From Deltaproteobacteria bacterium (GTDB lineage: Bacteria > Desulfobacterota > Binatia > Binatales > Binataceae), in contig JAJYYI010000094.1 of the NCBI GenBank assembly GCA_021801125.1, forward strand, positions 1-64,000: a DNA stretch of 64,000 nt, in the 5' to 3' direction. Under the pieces are notes generated by a model. That model had not been told where the DNA came from and did not search any database. It saw only the letters and a program-made list of their open reading frames with translations. Of the stretch, positions 47,479-54,573 are shown piece by piece (position 1 is the stretch's first letter; every line of letters begins with the position of its first letter). A program made the position numbers and the translations under genes.

Positions 47479-48216
47479 TCAAAAGCGGGCGTACTTGAAA
47501 ATACGCTCCGGAATCGCGCGCACCACGGCCATCACCGGCCGCCAAAACCAGGGCACGTAGACAACTTCAGCTCGCCGCCGCCAGGCTGAGTAAATTCCCC
47601 GCGCGGCCGTTGTCGGCGACACCGCTAGCAGTGAGCGTCCGCGCCCGTAGGTCATCGGCGTGTCAACCAAACCGAGCTTGACCGTCATGATATGAACGCC
47701 GGAGCGCGCCATATGTGCACGTAGCCCCTGTGTGAAAAGCGCGAGGCCGCCTTTGGCGGAGCCGTATACATAATTGCCGGCTCGGCCGCGCTCTCCGGCA
47801 ACCGAACCGAGGACGATGATAAATCCTGAGCGTTGGATGCCCAGATAGTTGGCGACCTCGGTGAGAATTGAGGCCGCCGCGGTGAAGTTTTCAGTCACTA
47901 GGTCACGCGCGTAGGCCGCGTCCCGTGCCGCGTTAAAATGCTCGCCGAGCGTGCCGAAGCATAGCGCAACCCCGTCGAGGCCACCGAGTTCGCGGGCTGC
48001 GTGGCTGATCAGTTCGGTGTGGCGCGCGTAGCCCGTTGCTTCGAAAGAGCCGGAACGAACCAGCCCGGCCCCGCGTATGTTCAGGTCGGCCGCCACGCGG
48101 GCGGCCTCATCGGCGTCGCGTGCCGCCAGATAAAGCGCGGCCCCGTCGCGGGCGAAACACAACGCCAGGGCGCGCGCGATGCTGGAAGTGGCGCCGAGGA
48201 ACAGGACCCGCTTCAC
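47479..48216 (-). CDS. SDR family reductase, DprE2-like
   Basis: A short-chain dehydrogenase/reductase with the nucleotide-binding LFLGATSSIARALALCFARDG at the start and the catalytic VYGSAK (Tyr-x3-Lys) plus a serine in VLGSVAGERG. In actinobacteria DprE2 reduces the keto intermediate made by DprE1, giving decaprenyl-phospho-arabinose. The gene overlaps the upstream DprE1-like gene by four bases (GTGA), which supports a joint role. The 245-residue length fits. The true lipid-linked sugar in this organism is unknown. Confidence 0.85.
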   Translation of the reverse strand: MKRVLFLGATSSIARALALCFARDGAALYLAARDADEAARVAADLNIRGAGLVRSGSFEATGYARHTELISHAARELGGLDGVALCFGTLGEHFNAARDAAYARDLVTENFTAAASILTEVANYLGIQRSGFIIVLGSVAGERGRAGNYVYGSAKGGLALFTQGLRAHMARSGVHIMTVKLGLVDTPMTYGRGRSLLAVSPTTAARGIYSAWRRRAEVVYVPWFWRPVMAVVRAIPERIFKYARF

Positions 48217-49649
48217 CGCGGCAACGCTCCGCAGGCGTCGGCCCGTCCCGAGTCGAGGTTGAGTCGGCGCGAAAGCTGAGATGAAAAGATACGGTCCGGA
48301 TCAGCCGACAACTTGATCGCGCGCCACTGCGCCAGATTCGGATACATCTGATGCACCAGCTCTGCCTGCGCGAAGGCGTCCTTCGCAAGGTAAATCCGTC
48401 CGCCGCGCTTCAGCACTATCCGGTCGAGGCGATTCAACAACTCCGCCAAACCCGTTTGCACGGCGAAATCCATCGCGAGCGTGTAACCGGGCATGGGGAA
48501 TGAGAGCATCCCTTGTTGCTCACCGAACCGTTTAAGCACCGCTAAAGAAGCTGGTATGCGGCTGCGCCTGAGTTCCTCCATTGTCTCGATTAGTCCGTCC
48601 CTGCCCTCAGCCACCGGCATCACGCATTGATGCTGGGTGAAGCCGCGACGACCGTACAAGCGGTTCCAGTTGCCGAGCCGGTCGAGCGGATAGAAGAACT
48701 GCTCTAGGTCCACGATGCGGCGGCGCTCGCCGCGTCGGTGAAGCAGATGATAGAGCGCGCTGAAGCTGCGCATCGTCCACGGATTGAGAACGAACTGCGG
48801 CAGGTCAAACGGTAAGTTGAGCCTGCGCCTCTGCTCGACGATTAAAGGATGGCCTCCGATAAATCGCCTGACGCGATCAGCCGGGGCGAAATTGGCGAAC
48901 ATCGCGATCGAGCGACCGAGATTTCTCGGCCCGGCGGCGCAATCAACCCAAGCCACGGAGAATTGGTAGCGCTGGTCGTGTTCGGCGAAAGTCTCGAGTA
49001 CGTGGTCGATGCTCGGCAAGGCGAAGGATTCGCACTCCAGATAGGCGCTCTCAATCCGCTTGAGCTTGAACTCGATCTCGAGGATGACACCGGTGAGACC
49101 CATTCCTCCGAGCGTGGCCCAGAATAGGTCGGAATTTTCCTGCCGGCTGCATCGCTTGATCTCGCCCCTGGGCCCCATCAGCGCGAACTCGACCACGTGT
49201 TTGGAGAAAGAAGAGTCGCGATGGTGGTTCTTGCCGTGGATATCAGCGGCCAGCGCGCCCCCGAGGGTAACGAACTTGGTTCCGGGAGTGACGGGCGGGA
49301 AAAACCCGCGTGGCACGAAGGTCTGCAACAGCTCCGCGAACGATACACCAGCCTCGCACCGAAGGACGCCGCTTTGCGAATCGAAAGCCAGCATCCGGTT
49401 GAGACGGGTAAGATCAATCAGGCTGCCGCCGCCGTTGATTGCGGCGTCACCATACGCGCGTCCCAGTCCGCGCGCGAGCACAGGCTTGGAAGCGTTGGCC
49501 AATGCCGCACTTAGCGCAGACAATTTTTCCGGCCGCCAGACTTGGGCCGTGCTTCGCGGATATCGCCCCCAGCCCGTGACGGTCAGCCGTGAGGCGCCGC
49601 GCTCGGCAAGCTCGCGAGGCGGTATATGTTGCGCCAGCTCGGCCGACAT
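48213..49649 (-). CDS. FAD-binding oxidoreductase, DprE1-like
   Basis: The FAD-binding region reads LARGLGRAYGDAAINGGG and PGTKFVTLGGALAADIHGKNHH, close to mycobacterial DprE1, the flavoenzyme that epimerises decaprenyl-phospho-ribose with DprE2. ATLGGMGLTGVI is also conserved. The C-terminal active-site region LSFPMPGYTLAMDF has alanine (residue 392) where Mycobacterium tuberculosis DprE1 has Cys387; the catalytic lysine in RIYLAKDA (Lys423) is kept. The ATG at 49649 gives 478 residues; the ORF track starts at a GTG 18 codons earlier. The acyl-CoA dehydrogenase gene lies upstream on the same strand. Confidence 0.87.
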   Translation of the reverse strand: MSAELAQHIPPRELAERGASRLTVTGWGRYPRSTAQVWRPEKLSALSAALANASKPVLARGLGRAYGDAAINGGGSLIDLTRLNRMLAFDSQSGVLRCEAGVSFAELLQTFVPRGFFPPVTPGTKFVTLGGALAADIHGKNHHRDSSFSKHVVEFALMGPRGEIKRCSRQENSDLFWATLGGMGLTGVILEIEFKLKRIESAYLECESFALPSIDHVLETFAEHDQRYQFSVAWVDCAAGPRNLGRSIAMFANFAPADRVRRFIGGHPLIVEQRRRLNLPFDLPQFVLNPWTMRSFSALYHLLHRRGERRRIVDLEQFFYPLDRLGNWNRLYGRRGFTQHQCVMPVAEGRDGLIETMEELRRSRIPASLAVLKRFGEQQGMLSFPMPGYTLAMDFAVQTGLAELLNRLDRIVLKRGGRIYLAKDAFAQAELVHQMYPNLAQWRAIKLSADPDRIFSSQLSRRLNLDSGRADACGALPR

Positions 49650-49760
49650 CGTCTCAAGTGAGCTTCGTCGCGAGCGCGCCGATTTGTTCGCGCTTCTTTG
49701 CACCGCAGAGCATGCGGAGCAAAACTGGAGGCAGGGAGTCTTTCGCCGAAGCCACGAAGC

Positions 49761-50951
49761 TCACCCTTTGGGCAGGCCGAGGACGCGCTCGCCGATAATG
49801 TTGCGCTGGATCTCGCTGGTTCCGCCCGCGATTGTGAGCGCACGCGAAGCTAGGGCGCGGTAGCTCCAGATGCCTCCGTCGACAGCGCCCGGCGCCCCGT
49901 ATTCGAGTTGGGCAAAGGACCCGAGCAGTTCGAGAGCGAACTGGCTGATCCGCAAGTTAAGCTCGCTTGCGGCAAGCTTGAGCACCGACCCCTCAGGACC
50001 CGGCGGCAGACCCTTGAGCTGGCGCGTGAGCTGTCGGTAAACGGTGTACCTCAGCGCCTCGGCCTCGCAGGCAAAGCGCGCAACAGTCTGGCGCACGCTC
50101 GAATCCTCCCAGGCGTTTGCTCCGTTGCGCTCGACCGACTGGGCTAGCGCGATCAACTCCCTCACAAGGCCAAGCATGTTTGCTCGCTCGCCAATTCCCG
50201 CGCGCTCGAACATCAAAGTCCCGATAGCGACGCTCCAGCCCTGATTTTTTCCGCCCACAAGGTTTTGCCGAGGCACCTTGACGTCTTGAAAGAAGATCTC
50301 GTTGAAACCTTTTGCCCCGCTCATCTGGACCAGCGGCCGCACGCTCACGCCCAGACTGTGCATGTCAACCAGAAGGTAGCTTAGACCCTGATGCTTGGGA
50401 GCGCTGGGATCGGTGCGAACGAGAAGAATGCACCAGTCGGCGCGATGCCCATCCGAGGTCCAAACTTTTTGTCCGTTTACGACAAAATAGTCCCCCTCTT
50501 CAACGGCGCGCGTCTGTAAGGACGCGACGTCGGAGCCGGCGTTCGGCTCGGAGTATCCCTGGCACCAGATCTCCTCGGCGGAAAGAATTTTTGGAATATA
50601 GCGTTTTTTCTGCTCTTCGGTGCCGAACTGCATTAATGTCGGGCCAACCAGCATGATGCCCATCGTGTTGACCAGACGCGGAGCGCGTGCCGCGGCTAAC
50701 TCTTCGTGGTAGATCAGCGATTGGGTAAGGCTGGCGCCTCGACCTCCGTACTCTTTGGGCCAACTAATCCCGACCCATCCTGCGGCGTGCATCTTGCGAT
50801 GCCACTCAAGGCGTGCGCGGTAGCCCTCCTCGGTCTCGTCGCGCATCGGATCGATCCGTGACGCGCGCTCTTGCGCCGGCAGGTTCGCTTCCAACCAGCT
50901 TCTGAATTCGCGCCGAAATTCCTCATCCTCGACGCTATAAGTGAAGTCCAC
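49761..50951 (-). CDS. Acyl-CoA dehydrogenase
   Basis: A 396-residue FAD enzyme that inserts an alpha-beta double bond into acyl-CoA. It has CQGYSEPNAGSDVASLQTRA (FAD and substrate contact), GQKVWTSDGHRADWCILLVRT, and the C-terminal ALTIAGGTSEIQRNIIGERVLGLPKG that is typical. The class resembles those acting on branched or cyclic acyl groups; the natural substrate is not predictable. The DprE1/DprE2-like genes follow on the same strand, but the 111-base gap leaves a shared operon uncertain. Confidence 0.93.
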   Translation of the reverse strand: MDFTYSVEDEEFRREFRSWLEANLPAQERASRIDPMRDETEEGYRARLEWHRKMHAAGWVGISWPKEYGGRGASLTQSLIYHEELAAARAPRLVNTMGIMLVGPTLMQFGTEEQKKRYIPKILSAEEIWCQGYSEPNAGSDVASLQTRAVEEGDYFVVNGQKVWTSDGHRADWCILLVRTDPSAPKHQGLSYLLVDMHSLGVSVRPLVQMSGAKGFNEIFFQDVKVPRQNLVGGKNQGWSVAIGTLMFERAGIGERANMLGLVRELIALAQSVERNGANAWEDSSVRQTVARFACEAEALRYTVYRQLTRQLKGLPPGPEGSVLKLAASELNLRISQFALELLGSFAQLEYGAPGAVDGGIWSYRALASRALTIAGGTSEIQRNIIGERVLGLPKG

Positions 50952-51044
50952 GGTTTATCTCCCTGTAGCGGGACGGCAACAGCCCCAAGCATGAGCCTTG
51001 CAAGAGATCATGGTCAGCTAGGGCGGGAACATTTAAGACAAAAT

Positions 51045-51060
51045 ATCTGGATATCTAGAT
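51045..51060. promoter_or_regulatory. Imperfect palindrome upstream of the acyl-CoA dehydrogenase
   Basis: ATCTGGATATCTAGAT matches its reverse complement at all but one symmetric pair. It lies about 95 bases upstream of the acyl-CoA dehydrogenase start in an AT-rich patch, the usual place for an operator of a TetR-type regulator. No regulator gene is nearby. Confidence 0.4.
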
Positions 51061-51099
51061 TAGATAGACCACCGGAGGACGTGTTGGCAACCAAAGGCC

Positions 51100-51141
51100 G
51101 CGGATTATTCAGTGTTCAGCGCGGATTATTCTGTGTTCAGA
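51100..51141 (+). repeat. 21-base tandem duplication
   Basis: GCGGATTATTCAGTGTTCAG (51100) is repeated at 51121 with one mismatch (CAG to CTG within the unit). Two copies only. It lies in non-coding sequence between the two palindromes of the region. It may be a recent slippage duplication or a doubled binding site. Confidence 0.5.
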
Positions 51142-51359
51142 CGGAGAGGCTGTCGATGGTGGAGTGGGCCACAGAGCCCGTAACCACGATTGCGGCGATT
51201 TGTCGGAGAATTTTCGAGCAGGGGTTCTGTGGATGCGGATGCTCTAGGTTTGAATGTCCGGTGACCTTTTATCTTTGAAGAAGCCGTGCGCAGATCGACG
51301 CAAAGAGTCCGCGCGGAGGCTGCGCTCGCGTCGAATCAGGCTCAACCGAGGCCGAACCA

Positions 51360-51373
51360 GCCACGATCGTGGC
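51360..51373. promoter_or_regulatory. 14-base perfect palindrome upstream of a TATAAT
   Basis: GCCACGATCGTGGC is perfectly self-complementary. A TATAAT lies at 51412-51417, 38 bases downstream. No good -35 sequence is at the right distance from it. The position suggests an operator for plus-strand transcription toward dedA, 350 bases away. Function is inferred. Confidence 0.4.
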
Positions 51374-51761
51374 ATTTTGCCACTGCCATTTCTCGATCGG
51401 CCAATACATCCTATAATAGGGGTTTCTCGACGTATACCGCAAAGGACAACTGCATCTTCGACTGTGCCGAGATCGCTGCCGTTGGTGTTTGGTCTGCTTA
51501 CCGCCGATCCAGCATTTTTTTATTGCGTCAAGGACGAACCATCGCAACGACCCTTCAGGATGGCCGGGACCGCGCCCGTGAGAGGCGATTTTCCTGAGCA
51601 CACGCCAGTTGATTTTCTCGCGTATCCGGAGCGCTTCAGGTTTTCCTGGCTCAGGAGGCAAATAATTGGCCCTTCAGGCGTGGTCGGGCTTCGCCTTGCG
51701 CAAGAGATTTGGTAACTGTCGGATACGTCTGAAGAAACGCTGAGTTTGGGCGCCACCTAAG

Positions 51762-52388
51762 ATGCTTCACTTTCTAAATCCGAGTTATGTCGCGTCGTGG
51801 ATCGCGACGTGGGGCTATCTAGGGATCGCCGTGTTCGTCTTTGTCGGCAATCTCGGCGTTCCTGTTCCGGAAGAGACAGTGGTCCTGGCTGCCGGCTTCC
51901 TGGCCGGACGCGGCCTGCTCGATCCGCGTCTAGTGCTGGCGGTGGTGCTATTCAGCGCGATAAGTGGGGACAGCTTTGGTTACCTAATCGGGCGCACCGG
52001 CGGGCAGCATCTGCTGGAGCAATTGGGCCAGCGCTTCAGGTTCGTGGTTCGCCGCCATCGCCGCTTCAAGCAGTTCTTCGCGGCGCATGGTAATAAGACC
52101 GTGTTTTTCGCGCGCTTCGTTCCGGGCTTGCGCTTCATGGCCGGACCTATGGCGGGGGCGGCAGGCATGCGGTTTTGGCGGTTTCTGGGGTGGAATGTGA
52201 GCGGTGCAACGGTGTGGTGCGCTGTGATGGTCACGATCGGTTACCTGGTCGGCGACGAATGGGAAAAGGTGGCGCATCTGATTCATCGGGCCGGCGGTCT
52301 GCTGCTCGCGGGTCTTTTGGTGTCGGTGGTCGTCCTGACCTTTTGGTGGCGCGAGCGCGCCCGGTCCGCGCGCCGCGTCGAGCTTTAA
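51762..52388 (+). CDS. DedA family membrane protein
   Basis: DedA/SNARE-associated proteins are inner-membrane proteins; some members are now known to flip phospholipids or undecaprenyl phosphate. The sequence shows GVPVPEETVVLAAGFLAG, then GDSFGYLIGRTGG, and the conserved FFARFVPGLRFMAGPMAGAAGM with the key arginines. The protein has about five hydrophobic helices and 208 residues. It is followed by a strong hairpin and faces the 2-oxoacid decarboxylase gene. Confidence 0.92.
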   Translation: MLHFLNPSYVASWIATWGYLGIAVFVFVGNLGVPVPEETVVLAAGFLAGRGLLDPRLVLAVVLFSAISGDSFGYLIGRTGGQHLLEQLGQRFRFVVRRHRRFKQFFAAHGNKTVFFARFVPGLRFMAGPMAGAAGMRFWRFLGWNVSGATVWCAVMVTIGYLVGDEWEKVAHLIHRAGGLLLAGLLVSVVVLTFWWRERARSARRVEL

Positions 52389-52389
52389 G

Positions 52390-52425
52390 CCGTCCGGGCC
52401 CTTGGCGGGCGAGGCCCCCGGACGG
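52390..52425. terminator. Hairpin between convergent dedA and decarboxylase genes
   Basis: CCGTCCGGG at 52390-52398 pairs with CCCGGACGG at 52417-52425 around an 18-base loop, with extra pairing inside. A short TTT follows on the plus strand. It lies between two convergent genes and likely terminates transcription from dedA, perhaps from both sides. Confidence 0.6.
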
Positions 52426-52451
52426 TTTGAGGAAACGCCGAATCCGACCGC

Positions 52452-54128
52452 CTACCCGTGTGCGTCTTTGGCCGGCTGAGAGCGTTTGGCGGCGGCCTTG
52501 ATGTATTTCTGGGAGATCGGCGACAAGTCGGAGTAGCCGAGTTCCACGTGGATAATCGAAAAGGTTGACGCCGTCTCTGCTGCGCTGAGCGCTTGGTGCA
52601 GTTCCTTCGTCGTGCGAACCGTGAATCCGCGCCCGCCCCAAGCTTGCGCCAACTCTGCGTACGGCCAACGCGGAAGGGTGAGCAAGTCGGGCCGTTCGGC
52701 CACGGGGCGGAAGATTCCCCACCCGCCGTTGTCGATGACTAACACGATAGGATTGGCACCGAACGCCGCCGAGTGCGCGATCTCTGGCCCGGTCATCTGA
52801 AAGCTCCCATCTCCGCATAGGACCAGCGGACGATAGCTGCGTCCGACCTGTGCGCCGAGGGCGGCGGGAATCGAGAAGCCCATCGAAGCGTAATAGCCTT
52901 GGGCCAGATAGGTGCCAGAGTGGGGTACGCGGATGTCGAGTCCGGCGAAAAGCATATCGCCGGACTCGGCAACGACCGCGTACTTTCGCTTATCGCTCAG
53001 AAATTCGTTGACCACGCGCAACAGGCTTATCAGTTTGATGGGTTCGTCCTCTCCCGGCGCCTCGCCTTGTAGATTGTCCGCGTAGTGAATGGTCTCCTCA
53101 TGGCGGCGTAGGTTTTGGTGCAGGAGGGCCCGTACGAAGTCGCGCACGCCCACGTCCGGATAGCTGTGAAAGCTCACGTCAACGCGCCGATCAACGGCCC
53201 ACACGGTGCGCTCTTCCACGATATGGGGTGGCCGGTTGCCGAAGTTCATGTCGGTCTTGAGGCACCCGAGGTTGATGATCAGATCGGCCGCGTCCATTCG
53301 TTCCACGATCGGGCGCGGGCTTATCTCGCCTATATGGACGCCCATATACAACGGATGGTCCATGGGGAACGCGCCTTTGCCCAGGACAGTGGTGAGGACG
53401 GGCGCGCCGGCGCGCTCAGCGAGCCCTATCAGGTCGGCGCTTGCCTTAAAGCGATGGATTTCGATGCCGGCGATGATTATCGGCGCGCGGCTCTGATTGA
53501 ACATTCGCGCCACTTCGCGCGCCGCTTCTTCCACCTTGCGCGTGTTCGAGGGCGGAAAGTGAAGTTTGCCATCCCATTCGATCAGCTCTTTGGGAACCTC
53601 GACCTCTCGGTCTACCATGTCGCGATGAATCTCGAGATAGCCGGGCCGTTGCTGCGCCCATACAGCTTGCACAACGTCATGAACGTCGTGTGCGGCGCTT
53701 CGCGGGTCAGTGATCACGCGCGACGCGCAGGTTACTTCCTGGTAGATGCGATGCTGCGATTCAATTTCGCGAGCCTGGTGATGAATTAGTGTTCCGAGTT
53801 TACGTTCTTCCTCGCCTGGCCCGCCCGAGAAGACCAACACCGGAACATGCTCAGCGAAGCAACCCGCGACCGGGTTGACCATGTTATGGCCGCCGGCGCC
53901 GTAAGTGACGCATATTGGTGTGATTCGGCCGGTAGCGCGAGCGTATCCGTCTGCGGCGAAGCCGACTCCCGGCTCATGAGAGAGCGTCAGGATTTTGAAC
54001 CCGCGCTCGCGGCCGAAGCGGAAGAACAATTTGAGCACGAGATCTCCTGGAATCCCGAACAAATGGCGTACGCCGATTTTCTGAAGATAGGCAACGACAA
54101 AATCACCGAGCGCCATCCGTCGTTTCAT
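52452..54128 (-). CDS. Thiamine pyrophosphate-dependent 2-oxoacid decarboxylase-like enzyme
   Basis: The 558-residue protein has the three-domain layout of pyruvate/indolepyruvate decarboxylases. The N-terminal part has FGIPGDLVLKLFF and LSHEPGVGFAADGYARATG, including the conserved Glu that activates TPP. The C-terminal part has GDGSFQMTGPEIAHSAAFG and IDNGGWG, the TPP-metal motif. The substrate could be an aromatic or branched 2-oxoacid, such as indolepyruvate or phenylpyruvate. Benzoylformate-decarboxylase-type enzymes are an alternative. The gene starts head to head with the plus-strand DUF1232 gene. Confidence 0.87.
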   Translation of the reverse strand: MKRRMALGDFVVAYLQKIGVRHLFGIPGDLVLKLFFRFGRERGFKILTLSHEPGVGFAADGYARATGRITPICVTYGAGGHNMVNPVAGCFAEHVPVLVFSGGPGEEERKLGTLIHHQAREIESQHRIYQEVTCASRVITDPRSAAHDVHDVVQAVWAQQRPGYLEIHRDMVDREVEVPKELIEWDGKLHFPPSNTRKVEEAAREVARMFNQSRAPIIIAGIEIHRFKASADLIGLAERAGAPVLTTVLGKGAFPMDHPLYMGVHIGEISPRPIVERMDAADLIINLGCLKTDMNFGNRPPHIVEERTVWAVDRRVDVSFHSYPDVGVRDFVRALLHQNLRRHEETIHYADNLQGEAPGEDEPIKLISLLRVVNEFLSDKRKYAVVAESGDMLFAGLDIRVPHSGTYLAQGYYASMGFSIPAALGAQVGRSYRPLVLCGDGSFQMTGPEIAHSAAFGANPIVLVIDNGGWGIFRPVAERPDLLTLPRWPYAELAQAWGGRGFTVRTTKELHQALSAAETASTFSIIHVELGYSDLSPISQKYIKAAAKRSQPAKDAHG

Positions 54129-54249
54129 GGTTCTCTATCCTAGCGGCCGGTTCCAGCCGAATGCCACATCCTATGAGCGCGGCAAGGCTTCCGAGGCGTT
54201 GGTCCGTTATGGCTTGCTTTTGGCGTCACGTCGTATTGTAGTAGAAGGC

Positions 54250-54567
54250 ATGTGGCGGAGGTTGCTCAGGCCGCGGCTTTTCCTGGACCCCCTGCGGATT
54301 GCTAGATTCGTGGTCTTCCTACCTCAGTTTTTGCGAGTCTTTGTCGCCTTAATGAGAGATCACCGAGTCCCGGTGATAACCAAGATGCTGCCTTTCACGG
54401 CACTGTTGCTGCTGCTGTCGCCGCCTGCGCTCGAGCTCGACTTGATCCCGTTCCTGGGCGAGCTCGACGTGCTCCTCGTAGGTTATCTGACGCTGAGGCT
54501 GTTTGTTTGGCTCTGTCCGCCCGAAGTGGTGCGGGAGCACGTTGCACGCATTGCTAGGGGCGCCTAG
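54250..54567 (+). CDS. DUF1232 (YkvA-type) membrane protein
   Basis: The segment MRDHRVPVITKMLPFTALLLLLSPPALELDLIPFLGELDVLLVGYLTLRLF matches the DUF1232 pattern, which normally reads SPIDLIPDFIPxxGxLDD; here the DLIPD motif is altered. It ends with CPPEVVREHVARI. Function is unknown in the family. The ATG at 54250 gives 105 residues and avoids overlap with the divergent decarboxylase gene; the ORF track starts at 54127 inside that gene. UPF0182 follows seven bases downstream. Confidence 0.75.
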   Translation: MWRRLLRPRLFLDPLRIARFVVFLPQFLRVFVALMRDHRVPVITKMLPFTALLLLLSPPALELDLIPFLGELDVLLVGYLTLRLFVWLCPPEVVREHVARIARGA

Positions 54568-54573
54568 AGCCTG

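Larger units (their letters stand above)
50952..51761 (+). other. 810-base divergent intergenic region with palindromes
   Basis: This stretch separates the acyl-CoA dehydrogenase (minus) from dedA (plus). It contains two palindromes and a 21-base tandem duplication (listed separately) and a TATAAT at 51412. The ORF at 51254-51715 has no recognised features. No RNA gene was found. Confidence 0.5.

Noticed and set aside
51254-51715. 153-residue ORF before dedA
   Set aside because: No domain, no good ribosome-binding site, Arg-rich composition. Mentioned only as part of the intergenic region.
53115-53789. 224-residue plus-strand ORF
   Set aside because: Antisense to the 2-oxoacid decarboxylase gene, which has full domain support.
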